Of a stretch of DNA of 64,000 bases, positions 18,055 through 28,361 are shown one piece after another. Both the position numbers and the translations under genes were made by a program. The stretch is taken from contig JAUQPL010000003.1 of NCBI GenBank assembly GCA_030550395.1, positions 124,001 through 188,000 of the forward strand. The letters are read 5' to 3'. Source of the DNA: Bacteroidota bacterium. Its GTDB lineage: Bacteria; Bacteroidota; Ignavibacteria; Kapaibacteriales; HRBIN21. The notes beneath the pieces were generated by a model, which ran no database searches, was not told the DNA's origin, and saw nothing but the letters and a program-made list of their open reading frames with translations. Positions within the stretch are counted from its first letter, which is position 1, and each line of letters begins with the position of its first letter.

Positions 18055-18954
18055 ATGGTGCGGTTGCGTGGAACGCTTACAGCGTTGGTGACGCCTTTTC
18101 GGCAAGATGGTGCTATTGACTGGGAAGCTTTCCGGCGTTTGGTAGAATTCCAAGTTCAGCAAGGTGTTGAAGGGCTAGTCCCTCTTGGCTCAACGGGGGA
18201 GGGGGCGACGATAGAGCTAGCGGAAAAGTTGGAAATTATTGCCCGCGTGGTGGAATGGGTCAATGGGCGAGTTCCTGTCGTTGTTGGGACAGGGACTAAC
18301 GACACGCGCAGTACAATTGCCTTGACACGGCATGCCAAGCAGCTCGGGGCTGATGCAGCATTAGTGGTGTGTCCATACTACAATAAGCCGACGCAGCAGG
18401 GACTATACGAGCATTTCCGGGCGATTGCTGAGGCGGTGGATTTGCCGATTGTGCTCTATAACGTGCCGGGGAGAACAGCGGTCAATATGACGGCAGAAAC
18501 TCAGCTCCGCTTAGCCGAGGAGTTTCCAACCATTGTTGCTACCAAGGAGGCCTCGGGGAATATGGAGCAGGTGATGGAAATTCTGCACGCAGCTCCAGAG
18601 CATTTCGCCGTCTTGGCAGGGGATGATGCGCTGGCGTTGCCAATTGTTGCCTGTGGGGGGCATGGGGTTGTGTCGGTGATTTCTAACTACGCGCCGCGGC
18701 TTTTTGGCGAGTGCATTCGGGCAGCATTGGTGGGAGATTGGGAGCAGGCGCGCCGGATTCATTACCGCCTTTTCCCCTTGATGCGGCTCAATTTCATCGA
18801 GTCCAATCCAATCCCGGTCAAAGCCATTTTGGCGATGATGGGGTTTATTGAAGAGGTGTACCGGCTTCCGCTGACGCCGTTGCAGCCGAAGCATCGGGAA
18901 GTGCTCGAGCGTGCGCTGCGGGAAGCAGGGCTTATTCAAGGCGTTGCTGTATGA
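18055..18954 (+). CDS. dapA: 4-hydroxy-tetrahydrodipicolinate synthase
   Basis: RGTLTALVTPF, PLGSTGEGATI, PYYNKPTQQGLYEHF, IVLYNVPGRTAVNM. Confidence 0.97.
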   Translation: MVRLRGTLTALVTPFRQDGAIDWEAFRRLVEFQVQQGVEGLVPLGSTGEGATIELAEKLEIIARVVEWVNGRVPVVVGTGTNDTRSTIALTRHAKQLGADAALVVCPYYNKPTQQGLYEHFRAIAEAVDLPIVLYNVPGRTAVNMTAETQLRLAEEFPTIVATKEASGNMEQVMEILHAAPEHFAVLAGDDALALPIVACGGHGVVSVISNYAPRLFGECIRAALVGDWEQARRIHYRLFPLMRLNFIESNPIPVKAILAMMGFIEEVYRLPLTPLQPKHREVLERALREAGLIQGVAV

Positions 18955-19538
18955 GGTGGCTTTTGCTGTCGGTTGGAGTCAGCTGTGGATGTGGGCTTTT
19001 TAGCCCGCGCGCCCCACAAGCTCCCGAGGGGGGGGAAGATCAAGGCTATCGGCAGCCATTGACTCCGGAGGCAATTGTGGAGAACATGCAGACGGCGATA
19101 GCTCGGCGGGATGTGGTTTTGTACCTAAGCTGCCTTGTGGATAGTGCTGTTGCCTCTGGGCGTCCCTACCGTTTTGAGCCTTCGGGGCGAGCACGGAGCC
19201 AGTATAGTTGGCTTTTTGCTCGCTGGGATCGAGAGGCGGAGCGCCGTAGTTTCGTTGCTTTTGCCGGCAAGATCCCGGAGGGCTTCGTGCCGGAGTTGTT
19301 GTTGATAGCGCCTGTGTTTGAGCTCCGGACGCCGGACTCTGTGCTGCTGCGGGCGGAGTATCAGCTCTCTGTCCCTCACCGAGAGCCGGGGATAGCAACT
19401 GTCTTCCGGGGCAGCTTGCGGTGGACGATGATCCCGCAGCAGAATGGTTCCTGGGCAATTTTGCGCTGGAGCGATTCTGATGCACCCGATACAGCAGCCA
19501 TGAGCTGGAGTATCCTCAAAGCCGTTTGGAGCCAATGA
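18951..19538 (+). CDS. Hypothetical lipoprotein
   Basis: Signal/lipobox-like VSCGCGLF; paralogous to the next gene; 4-bp overlap with dapA. Confidence 0.55.
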   Translation: MRWLLLSVGVSCGCGLFSPRAPQAPEGGEDQGYRQPLTPEAIVENMQTAIARRDVVLYLSCLVDSAVASGRPYRFEPSGRARSQYSWLFARWDREAERRSFVAFAGKIPEGFVPELLLIAPVFELRTPDSVLLRAEYQLSVPHREPGIATVFRGSLRWTMIPQQNGSWAILRWSDSDAPDTAAMSWSILKAVWSQ

Positions 19539-20038
19539 AGGGAGTGCTGTTCCTGCTTGGGCTTTGGTGCGTCAATGGCGGATGTATCAATCCTTTTGCA
19601 CCGCGCCTTCAGGAGGCAGCTACAGGGGGCAGCATGCTGAGGGATCAGCGGACGGTGGAGGGTTTGTTTGAGAATTTCCGCTACGCTTATGTCCTCCGGG
19701 ATACGCTGCTATATGGACGTCTGCTGGACAGTGCTTTCACCTTTATTTACCGCAACTATGAGCGTGGGGTTGATGTGACGTGGGGGCGATACGAGGATAT
19801 GCAAGCGACGGCGGGCTTGTTCCGGGCAGCGCAGCACATCGAGTTAGTCTGGCATGAGATTGTGGCTGCCTATGGGGATTCGGTGCGGTACGACGTCTCG
19901 CGCAGTTTCGCTTTAGCGATAGCATTTTCCGCCACAGACATCGTGCGAGTTTACGGGCGCGCCACATTTCGTCTACGTCGGGGGCATCCGGATGAGCCAT
20001 GGCGGATTCTCCGTTGGCGGGATGAGTCGGAGTACTAA
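19526..20038 (+). CDS. Hypothetical lipoprotein, paralog of the upstream gene
   Basis: Lipobox-like CVNGGC; LFENFRYAYVLRDTLLYGRLLDSAF resembles IVENMQTAIARRDVVLYLSCLVDSAV. Confidence 0.55.
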   Translation: MEPMKGVLFLLGLWCVNGGCINPFAPRLQEAATGGSMLRDQRTVEGLFENFRYAYVLRDTLLYGRLLDSAFTFIYRNYERGVDVTWGRYEDMQATAGLFRAAQHIELVWHEIVAAYGDSVRYDVSRSFALAIAFSATDIVRVYGRATFRLRRGHPDEPWRILRWRDESEY

Positions 20039-20439
20039 TGATGCGCCTCCGAGGCGTTATACGCTTTGAGCGCCGTCATGAACCACTGGCACCACCGTTA
20101 CGTTTCCTTGGGCGAATGCTCGTGTATTGGGGGATTGTGGGGATTGCTTCTGCTGTGACCTTGGGGATTGGGGTTATGGGGTATCACTGGTTGGCTGGGC
20201 TACCGTGGGTAGATGCTATCCTGGAGGCAGCGCTCATCTTAGGAGGGATGGGACCGTTGCATTCCTTGCCCAATGCAACGGCGAAGCTCTTTGCTGCCGC
20301 TTATGCTCTCTTCAGTGGGCTTTTCTTTATCGCCGCTATGGGCGTGATCGTGACCCCGGTACTGCATCGGATTCTGCACCACCTCCACGTGGAAATACCG
20401 GAGAGTATAGAAGGAGAGCAAGGGAGGCGTGCTGGGTGA
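20038..20439 (+). CDS. Hypothetical small membrane protein
   Basis: 133 aa with several predicted TM segments; overlaps upstream stop (TAATG). Confidence 0.5.
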   Translation: MMRLRGVIRFERRHEPLAPPLRFLGRMLVYWGIVGIASAVTLGIGVMGYHWLAGLPWVDAILEAALILGGMGPLHSLPNATAKLFAAAYALFSGLFFIAAMGVIVTPVLHRILHHLHVEIPESIEGEQGRRAG

Positions 20440-20444
20440 AGCGC

Positions 20445-20452
20445 TATTTTTG
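20445..20452 (+). promoter_or_regulatory. Candidate -7 element TATTTTTG upstream of purB
   Basis: Perfect TAnnTTTG, 31 nt before the purB start. Confidence 0.45.
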
Positions 20453-20483
20453 CACGGGAGTCTAATATCACAAGATAGCGAGC

Positions 20484-21809
20484 ATGATTGCACGGTACAG
20501 CCGTCCGGCGATGGCGGCAATTTGGTCAGAAGAGGCAAAGTTTCGGCTCTGGCTGGAGATTGAGCTTTTGGTCTGTGAGGCGTTCGCACGGCAGGGATGG
20601 ATCCCGCAGGAGGTTCCGCAACGTCTCCGGCAGAGGTTGCAGATCCGTCCGGAGCGGATTGCGGAATTGGAGCAAAAAGTGCGGCACGATGTCATTGCAT
20701 TTGTTCGTAGTCTGAGCGAGCAGGCAGGAGAAGATGGACGATACTTGCACTTTGGGCTTACCTCCAGCGATATTGTGGACACAGCGTTAGCGGTACAATT
20801 GAAGCAGGCTGGTGAGCTGCTCTTGCAGGATTTGGCAGCGTTGGAGGAGGTGCTGAAGAAACGGGCGCAGCAGTATCGGCGCACGCTCTGTGTCGGGCGT
20901 ACGCACGGTGTCCACGCTGAGCCGATGGCCTTTGGGCTGAAATTCCTAAGCTGGCGGGAGGAGTGCCGGCGAAACCAGCAACGGCTCCGGGGGGCTGTGG
21001 AGGAGATATGCTACGGAAAGCTCAGTGGGACCGTGGGCACGTACACGCAATTGCCACCGGAGGTAGAGGCATACGTATGTGAACGTCTGGGACTCCGTCC
21101 GGAGCCGGTGGCAACGCAAGTGGTACCCCGCGATCGGCATGCTTATTTCGTTAGCCTTTTGGCGCTGATTGCGGGCATGTGCGAGCGGATTGCCCTGGAA
21201 ATCCGCCATCTCCATCGGACGGAGGTGCGGGAGGCGGAAGAGTATTTCGCCGCCGGGCAGCAGGGTAGTTCTGCCATGCCTCATAAGCGGAATCCGATTC
21301 ATGCGGAGCGGATCTGTGGTCTGGCGCGGCTAATGCGCTCGTATGTGCTGGTTGCTTTGGAAAACATTGCTCTCTGGCACGAGCGGGACATTTCCCATAG
21401 CAGCACGGAGCGGGTGATTCTGCCCGATGCCACGATTGCCTTGGACTACATGTTGGCGTTGACAACAGAGCTAGTGGAGACGCTCCAGGTGTATCCAGAG
21501 CGGATGGCACAGAATCTGGAGCTGACCCACGGGTTGGTATACTCGCAGAGTGTTCTCCTGGAATTGGTTCGCCGTGGGGTAAGTCGTGGGGAAGCGTACG
21601 AAGTTGTCCAGCGGGCGGCAATGGAGACCTGGCGGACGGGGCGGCATTTCCGGCAGACGCTCTGGGAGCAGCCGGAGATTCGGCAATGGTTGGGTGGCAG
21701 TGGAGAAGTTCTTGCAGAACTCTTCACGCCGGAGCCGTTGCTCCGCCATGTTGACGGCATTTTTGAGCGCTGTGGGCTCGTGCTGCCCTCGGAGGTATCG
21801 GAGGCATGA
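20484..21809 (+). CDS. purB: Adenylosuccinate lyase
   Basis: HFGLTSSDIVDTALAVQL, GRTHGVHAEPMAFGLK, GSSAMPHKRNPIHAERICGLAR. Confidence 0.97.
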   Translation: MIARYSRPAMAAIWSEEAKFRLWLEIELLVCEAFARQGWIPQEVPQRLRQRLQIRPERIAELEQKVRHDVIAFVRSLSEQAGEDGRYLHFGLTSSDIVDTALAVQLKQAGELLLQDLAALEEVLKKRAQQYRRTLCVGRTHGVHAEPMAFGLKFLSWREECRRNQQRLRGAVEEICYGKLSGTVGTYTQLPPEVEAYVCERLGLRPEPVATQVVPRDRHAYFVSLLALIAGMCERIALEIRHLHRTEVREAEEYFAAGQQGSSAMPHKRNPIHAERICGLARLMRSYVLVALENIALWHERDISHSSTERVILPDATIALDYMLALTTELVETLQVYPERMAQNLELTHGLVYSQSVLLELVRRGVSRGEAYEVVQRAAMETWRTGRHFRQTLWEQPEIRQWLGGSGEVLAELFTPEPLLRHVDGIFERCGLVLPSEVSEA

Positions 21810-22927
21810 GTTGGATTGCGGTGCTGTGCGTGGGGGCGATTGCCGCATATTTGCTGCGTGCGGGGTTCCTTCTGCTCGGGGCGTGGCGGGAGCAACGCCG
21901 GAGTCGGGACTATGGAAGCGTGACAGGGTGGGCACCGAAGGTTTCCGTAGTTGTCCCCGCGCGGAATGAGGAGCATAACATTGCCCGTTGCCTGGATTCC
22001 ATCTTTGCTTGCCAGTATCCGGATTTTGAGGTGATTGTGGTCAACGATCGGTCTACGGACGGGACAGAGAAGGTGTTGGAGGCGCTACAGCGCCGTTATG
22101 GTGGACGTCTTCGCATTTTCCATCGGCGGCAGGAGCCACAGAAGGCGAGCTTGCAAGGGAAAGCTGGGGCGTTGCACATGGGGGTTGAGCATGCGCAGGG
22201 GGAGATATTGTTGTTCACGGATGCAGACTGTGTGGTGCCCCCGACATGGGTACAGGCCATGGTTGCACCGTTTTCTCGGGAAGGCATTGGGTTCGTGGCT
22301 GGCTTCGTGCTCGTGGAGGGGAGGCGGTTTTTCCACAGATTACAAGCGGCAGAGTGGTTATTGCTGAGTGCAGCGGGAAGCGCTGGTATAGGGTGGGGGA
22401 AAGCGTTGGGCTGCTTTGGGAACAACATCGCCGTACGGGCAAGGGCGTACTGGGATACGGGGGGATATGAGCGGATTCCCTTCTCGGTAACGGAGGACCT
22501 GGCGCTCCAACAAGCCGTCCATGCAAGCGGCTGGCAGATGCACTACTGCTATGCTCCCGAAGCTGTGGTTCAGACACTTCCCGTTCCTACCGTTGGCGAC
22601 CGCCTCCGCCAACTTCAACGCTGGGGACAAGGGGGGCGTCGGCTGGGACTATGGGCGGTTATCTTTGTTGTGACGACGGTGTTGTTTTTCTCCGCCTTGG
22701 TAGCGGCGGGGATAACACAGCAGTGGCTCTGGGTAGCTGGTGTTGCAGCCGTGCGCTTGGGAGCGGATACTGCGCTGGGGGTGCTGTCGGCTTTCTCTAT
22801 CCGGCGTCCGCGGCTGCTGTTCATGGTGCCTTTTGCTGTTGTTTCCTTAGCGCTGGTGGAGTTGATTTTGCCCTTCTTAGTGTATCTCCGCCCACGAGTG
22901 CGGTGGAAGGGACAGGTCCTGTTCTGA
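21806..22927 (+). CDS. Family 2 glycosyltransferase, membrane associated
   Basis: VSVVVPARNEEHNIARCLDSI, VNDRSTDGT, FTDADCVVPPTWVQAM, C-terminal TMs. Confidence 0.9.
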   Translation: MSWIAVLCVGAIAAYLLRAGFLLLGAWREQRRSRDYGSVTGWAPKVSVVVPARNEEHNIARCLDSIFACQYPDFEVIVVNDRSTDGTEKVLEALQRRYGGRLRIFHRRQEPQKASLQGKAGALHMGVEHAQGEILLFTDADCVVPPTWVQAMVAPFSREGIGFVAGFVLVEGRRFFHRLQAAEWLLLSAAGSAGIGWGKALGCFGNNIAVRARAYWDTGGYERIPFSVTEDLALQQAVHASGWQMHYCYAPEAVVQTLPVPTVGDRLRQLQRWGQGGRRLGLWAVIFVVTTVLFFSALVAAGITQQWLWVAGVAAVRLGADTALGVLSAFSIRRPRLLFMVPFAVVSLALVELILPFLVYLRPRVRWKGQVLF

Positions 22928-22991
22928 GCGGCCTTGCTAGCTACCCCTGAAGGGTTTTCGTAATTTTGGATTAAACAGCCGGGAGCTTTCC

Positions 22992-25433
22992 ATGGCAACG
23001 GTGCGGAAGCAGCGGGAGGCTATCATTCATGGTGATGGTCTCCGAAGATTGCCAGAGTGGGTGACGCGGGAGGTCGTGCTGAATGATTACCGGCTCTGTT
23101 GGGAGAGCCGACATGCGAGCCTATTGGGGCGGCGTGAGGTGTTAACAGGTAAGGCCAAATTTGGCATCTTCGGAGATGGTAAGGAGGTCGCTCAGGTAGC
23201 GATGGCAAAGGCTGTCCGTCCTGGTGACTGGCGTTCGGGGTATTACCGGGACCAGACTCTGCTAATGGCTTTGGGGCTGTTAACACTGGAGCAATTCTTT
23301 GCTCAGCTGTATGCACACGCCGATGAAGAGGCGGAGCCGCACTCGGCGGGACGTCAGATGAATTGTCATTTCAGCGTACGGCTTGTCGGTCCGGATGGAC
23401 GTTGGCTTCCGCAGCTGGAGCGGGTGAATATCGCTTCTGATATTTCCCCCACCGGATCGCAGATGCCCCGTCTGGTAGGTCTGGCATATGCTTCACGCTT
23501 ATACCGGGAATTACCCGAGTTACGGCAATTCCGGGAGTTTTCCGACAACGGCAATGAAGTTGCCTGGGGGACCATTGGGAATGCGACGTGTGCTGAGGGG
23601 ATGTTCTGGGAAGCAATCAACGCCATTGGGGTTCTCAAGGCGCCGGCGATTATCTCTATTTGGGACGATGGGTATGGTATCTCGGTGCCGAATGAGTATC
23701 AGGTGACCAAGGCGAACATTGGGGCCTTGTTAGAGGGCTTTCGGCGTACACCTGGGCAGCACGATGGATTTGACATCTATGTGGTTCGCGGCTGGGATTA
23801 TCCGGCGCTCATCAATGTATACTTGCAGGCGGCGGAGATGGCTCGTCGGGAGCACGTGCCGGCCATTATTCACGTGACCGAACTGACGCAGCCGCAGGGA
23901 CATTCCACCAGTGGAAGTCACGAGCGCTACAAGCCAGCGGAGCGTTTGCAGTGGGAGCGGGAGTATGATTGTCTGGTACGGATGCGTCAGTGGATTCTAC
24001 AGGAGGGATTAGCCACGGCGGAGGAGCTGGAGGCAATTGAACGGCAGGCCGCTGAGACTGTCCGGCAGGCGAAGGAACGAGCCTGGCGGGCGTATCAGGA
24101 GCCTATCGTGCGTGAGAGAGCAGAGCTGGCAGAGCTGCTGTCGGAGTTAGCCCAAGTCAGTTCGGCGTCAAGGGAGCTCCTGCGGGTGCGGGACGAGCTA
24201 CTGGCAATTCGGGAGCCGGTGCGGAAGGATTTTGCTGTTGCGGTAAACCGAGCGCTGATTGCCGTTGCTCGTGAGCCTAGTCCCCAGCGGGAACGCCTTG
24301 TGCAGTGGCGTCGACAACTAGAGGAGCGGCAGATTGAACGGTACGATTCCCACCTATACAGCGAAACTCCCTTCTCGGCGCTTCGGGTTCCAGAGGTTCC
24401 CCCGGTATACACAGAGGATTCGCCGTTGGTTAATGGTTTTGAGGTGATCAATGCTTGCTTCAATGAAGCGTTGCGTAGGGATCCGCGGGTGATCATCTTC
24501 GGCGAGGATGTAGGTCGGTTGGGGGATGTCAACCAAGGGTGTGCTGGTCTGCAAGCGCGCTATGGCCAGCTACGGGTCAGCGATACAGGGATACGGGAAT
24601 GCACCATTGTGGGACAGGCTATTGGGATGGCGCTGCGGGGCTTGCGTCCTATTGCCGAAATCCAGTACTTGGATTACCTGTTGTACGCCCTGCAGATTAT
24701 GTCCGATGACATTGCCACGTTTCAGTGGCGCACGAAAGGGATGCAGCGGGCGCCGGTTATTATCCGCACGCGGGGACATCGTCTAGAGGGTATTTGGCAT
24801 TCCGGCTCGCCGATGGCCGGGATTGTTCATCTGGTGCGGGGGATGTTAGTTCTGGTTCCCCGAGATATGACTCGAGCAGCGGGTTTTTACAACACGGTAC
24901 TCCGCTCCGATGAGCCGGCTCTTATCGTGGAGGTTCTCAATGGTTACCGACTCAAGGAACGCCTGCCAGCCAACATTGGGGAGATGACCGTTCCGGTGGG
25001 TGTGCCGGAGGTGCTACGGGAGGGCACGGACATTACAATCGTAACCTACGGGGCTTGCTGTCGTATTGTTTTAGAGGCAGCGCAACTGCTCGAGCGCGTC
25101 GGTATTAGCGCGGAAGTGATTGATGTCCAGTCCCTCGTGCCCTTTGACGTGCACCATCGCATTGGAGAGTCACTCAAGAAGACAAATCGGATCTTGTTCG
25201 TGGATGAAGATGTGCCAGGAGGGACCACTGCCTATATGATGCAGCAGGTTCTGGAAGTCCAGGGAGGATATCGGTGGCTGGATTCTCCACCGCGGACATT
25301 ATCGGGGAAGGCACATCGCCCAGCGTACGGCACAGACGGTGATTACTGGTCTAAGCCGAACGTTGAGCACGTCTTCGAAGCCGCTTATGAGATCCTCCAC
25401 GAAGCCGATCCCCGGCGTTATCCTGCCTTTTGA
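22992..25433 (+). CDS. 2-oxoacid (branched-chain/pyruvate-like) dehydrogenase E1, fused alpha-beta subunits
   Basis: 813 aa: alpha part ([35 protein letters not shown]) followed by beta part ([26 protein letters not shown]...[16 protein letters not shown]). Confidence 0.9.
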   Translation: MATVRKQREAIIHGDGLRRLPEWVTREVVLNDYRLCWESRHASLLGRREVLTGKAKFGIFGDGKEVAQVAMAKAVRPGDWRSGYYRDQTLLMALGLLTLEQFFAQLYAHADEEAEPHSAGRQMNCHFSVRLVGPDGRWLPQLERVNIASDISPTGSQMPRLVGLAYASRLYRELPELRQFREFSDNGNEVAWGTIGNATCAEGMFWEAINAIGVLKAPAIISIWDDGYGISVPNEYQVTKANIGALLEGFRRTPGQHDGFDIYVVRGWDYPALINVYLQAAEMARREHVPAIIHVTELTQPQGHSTSGSHERYKPAERLQWEREYDCLVRMRQWILQEGLATAEELEAIERQAAETVRQAKERAWRAYQEPIVRERAELAELLSELAQVSSASRELLRVRDELLAIREPVRKDFAVAVNRALIAVAREPSPQRERLVQWRRQLEERQIERYDSHLYSETPFSALRVPEVPPVYTEDSPLVNGFEVINACFNEALRRDPRVIIFGEDVGRLGDVNQGCAGLQARYGQLRVSDTGIRECTIVGQAIGMALRGLRPIAEIQYLDYLLYALQIMSDDIATFQWRTKGMQRAPVIIRTRGHRLEGIWHSGSPMAGIVHLVRGMLVLVPRDMTRAAGFYNTVLRSDEPALIVEVLNGYRLKERLPANIGEMTVPVGVPEVLREGTDITIVTYGACCRIVLEAAQLLERVGISAEVIDVQSLVPFDVHHRIGESLKKTNRILFVDEDVPGGTTAYMMQQVLEVQGGYRWLDSPPRTLSGKAHRPAYGTDGDYWSKPNVEHVFEAAYEILHEADPRRYPAF

Positions 25434-25472
25434 TGTAGCTCTCTCGTAGCATGTCCTAGAAAATAGGGCGAC

Positions 25473-26840
25473 ATGGACATGAAGGTTGAACTATTGGAGC
25501 GCTACTATGCCTGCCCGAAGACGCCGATAGAGCGTTTCCAGGAAAAGTTGCAGGCGCTTTTGGAACGTCCGTATATGCCGGGACTCCTCTTGATGTCTTG
25601 TACTGTCATAGCTCTGCTGTGGGCAAACAGCCCATGGGGGGATAGTTACACGAGGCTGTTTTTCACGTACTTCACGGTCGGCTACGGCGATTTTGCTCTC
25701 TCCAAGCCGCTGGTCTTTTGGATTAATGACGGCTTGATGACGATTTTTTTCTTCCTGGTTGGGCTTGAGATCAAACAAGAGATCCTGGAGGGTGAATTGT
25801 CCTCGTGGAGGAAAGCGGCTCTCCCAGTCATTGCTGCAATGGGGGGGATGCTCTTTCCTGGGTTGATCTTTACGGCGTTGAACTACGGGACTCCGGAACA
25901 GCGCGGGTGGGCGATTCCTGTAGCGACGGATATCGCCTTCGCTATTGGGGTCCTGTCGCTGCTGGGCGAGCGGGTTCCCCAGGGGCTGCGGATGTTCTTG
26001 CTGAGCTTAGCTATTGCCGATGACATTGGTGCTGTTCTCATCATTGCGCTGTTTTATACAGAGGACCTGTCCCTGGGTGCCCTCCTATTTGGACTGATTG
26101 GGGTGGCGGTGCTGTGGGGGTGCAACCGACTTCGGGTTTACAACCTGGGGGTGTATGGAGTCATCGGGGTATTGATTTGGATAGCCTTTCTCAAATCGGG
26201 TGTTCATCCAACCATTGCGGGAGTACTGATTGCGTTGACAGTCCCGATGCGCCCACGTATGTCCTGGGAACGTTTTCGGGACGGAACGCGTGGTCTCCTG
26301 TCCGATCCGGCGTTAAGTGAGAATTCATCCCCGATATTTGTGACAGCCGTGACGGAGCAGGTGGAGAGGGCAAGCATTCAGGCAATGTCGCCGTTGCGCC
26401 GTGCCATGCATGGATTGCACGGGTGGGTTAGCTATGGGATTATGCCCTTGTTTGCGTTTGCAAATGCTGGAGTACACCTCCGTTGGGAAGGGATAGGGGA
26501 GCTTATGCACTCGACGGTGCTATGGGGAGTAGCAATGGGACTTTTTTTCGGGAACCAAATTGGGATACTGGGATTTTCATGGCTTGCGGTTCGTCTGAGG
26601 TTGGCAGTTCTCCCTGCGCATGTGCGCTGGGGTCATATTTACGGGATTTCCTTGTTAGCAGGCATTGGCTTTACGATGGCACTGTTCATTGCGGGGTTAG
26701 CCTATGGTGATACTCTATTGACCCTCAACGAGGCAAAGGTGGGGATTCTACTCGGATCGGCGCTATCGGGGTTGGTGGGGGTAGTGGTTCTGCGGTGGGT
26801 CCTGCCTAAGGGGGCAGTCGCACCTAAGGAAGCTCCATAG
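25473..26840 (+). CDS. nhaA: Na+/H+ antiporter NhaA
   Basis: FWINDGLMTIFFFLVGLEIKQEILEGELSSWRKAALPVIAAMGGM; ATDIAFAIGVLSLLG; IADDIGAVLIIALFY. Confidence 0.96.
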   Translation: MDMKVELLERYYACPKTPIERFQEKLQALLERPYMPGLLLMSCTVIALLWANSPWGDSYTRLFFTYFTVGYGDFALSKPLVFWINDGLMTIFFFLVGLEIKQEILEGELSSWRKAALPVIAAMGGMLFPGLIFTALNYGTPEQRGWAIPVATDIAFAIGVLSLLGERVPQGLRMFLLSLAIADDIGAVLIIALFYTEDLSLGALLFGLIGVAVLWGCNRLRVYNLGVYGVIGVLIWIAFLKSGVHPTIAGVLIALTVPMRPRMSWERFRDGTRGLLSDPALSENSSPIFVTAVTEQVERASIQAMSPLRRAMHGLHGWVSYGIMPLFAFANAGVHLRWEGIGELMHSTVLWGVAMGLFFGNQIGILGFSWLAVRLRLAVLPAHVRWGHIYGISLLAGIGFTMALFIAGLAYGDTLLTLNEAKVGILLGSALSGLVGVVVLRWVLPKGAVAPKEAP

Positions 26841-26843
26841 ACT

Positions 26844-28361
26844 ATGCCATTGGACGGGGAGCAGGGGCAGCGATCCTTAGTAGTAGAGCCTTTGCACCGG
26901 ATTGTGCGTAATGCCGGTATTACGGCGGGAGGAAATCTTCTAGGGCAGCTGCTCTCTCCACTGATTGGGGTCATCACGACGCGAGTATTGGGGGCTGAGC
27001 TTTATGGACTTTACGCTTTGCTGGTCCAATGGGCAGCGTTTGTAGCGGAGATTGCGAAGGCGGGTTGGGGAGCGGCGTTAGTGCGCTTCGTTGGGGTCTA
27101 TCGAGCACTTGGACAGCTGGAGCGGTTAAAGGGAGCGATTCAGGGAGGATTGGTGTGGACAGCGGTGGTCGGGGGGGGCATAACGCTCCTTGTGGTGCTT
27201 TGTGCCGAGCCGATTGCGGAAGGAGTACTCCGACATCCGGAGGCAACTGCGGCTTTGCGCTTCTACGCTCCAGCGATAGTGCTGACGGCGCTCTATGGCC
27301 TTTTTCTGGCAACCCTTACAGGCTTCCAGCAGCAACGGTTTGTTCAGTTAAGCTATGCCGTGGTTGGGAACCTGGTCAAGTTGGGGACTCTCCTCCTCCT
27401 TGTGTGGGCAGGCTTAGACATATATGCCGCCCTGGGCTCCAGCTTGCTTCAAGACGTTGTGGTGTTGGTACTGAGTGCTTACTTTGTTTTCCGCACTTTC
27501 CCGACGTTGCAGTCTGCTGCGGTACCGGCGCAGATAGAGTGGCGTCCGCTGTTGATGTATGCTCTTACGATTTTTGCTACAAGCCTGTTCTATCGCTACA
27601 CGTTTCAGCTGGATGTGCTCGTATTGGGGGCCTTTCGCTCAGCTGCAGAGGTTGGGCTCTATGCGGCGGCGCTGCGGGTGCAGCCTCTGCTTTCGCTGCC
27701 CACGTATGCAATTGGGGAAACCTTCAATCCGGTCGTTGCTGAGCTGCATGCCCGTGGAGAGCGGGAGCAGCTGCAGGTTGTGTATTGCAGTGCGGTGCGC
27801 TGGGCACTGCTTTTGACGTTTCCGCTCGTTGTTCCGTTGATAACAGTTCCCGAAGCTGTATTGAGTATCTTTGGACCGGATTTCCCCGGGGCAGCACCGG
27901 TACTTCCTGTGTTGAGTGTCGGGACGTGGATAGGAGCGGCTTTCGGTATTGCGGGGTATGTGCTCAACATGGTGGGGAAGCCACAGGTGAACTTGTTGAA
28001 CAGCATTATCACGGCAGGGCTTAATGTGGGCTTATTTCTCTGGCTTATCCCGCTGGCGGGGATGGAAGGGGCAGCGTGGGCGTATGCGGTTGTCAATATC
28101 GGCATGGCGCTGGTTCGGGTCGGGCAGGTATGGTGGCTACTTCGGCTGCACCCATGGGAATGGGCGTTGGTACGGGCACTTCTTGTCATTGGAGTTGCTA
28201 TCGTGGGCGCTGTAGCAGGGGGTATGGTGGTGCCGTGGCTGGGGAGTGTGATGGGGCTTGCTATTTTTGGGCTGCTTATTCGGTGGAGCTTGAGCCCGCA
28301 TGATTGGGAGGTATGGCGACGGTGGCGCTATCGTGAATCCGGAGCAGGAAGCAGAGGTTGA
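26844..28361 (+). CDS. Polysaccharide biosynthesis flippase (MATE/Wzx-like)
   Basis: 505 aa polytopic; NAGITAGGNLLGQLLSPLIGVITTRVLGAELYGLYALL. Confidence 0.85.
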   Translation: MPLDGEQGQRSLVVEPLHRIVRNAGITAGGNLLGQLLSPLIGVITTRVLGAELYGLYALLVQWAAFVAEIAKAGWGAALVRFVGVYRALGQLERLKGAIQGGLVWTAVVGGGITLLVVLCAEPIAEGVLRHPEATAALRFYAPAIVLTALYGLFLATLTGFQQQRFVQLSYAVVGNLVKLGTLLLLVWAGLDIYAALGSSLLQDVVVLVLSAYFVFRTFPTLQSAAVPAQIEWRPLLMYALTIFATSLFYRYTFQLDVLVLGAFRSAAEVGLYAAALRVQPLLSLPTYAIGETFNPVVAELHARGEREQLQVVYCSAVRWALLLTFPLVVPLITVPEAVLSIFGPDFPGAAPVLPVLSVGTWIGAAFGIAGYVLNMVGKPQVNLLNSIITAGLNVGLFLWLIPLAGMEGAAWAYAVVNIGMALVRVGQVWWLLRLHPWEWALVRALLVIGVAIVGAVAGGMVVPWLGSVMGLAIFGLLIRWSLSPHDWEVWRRWRYRESGAGSRG

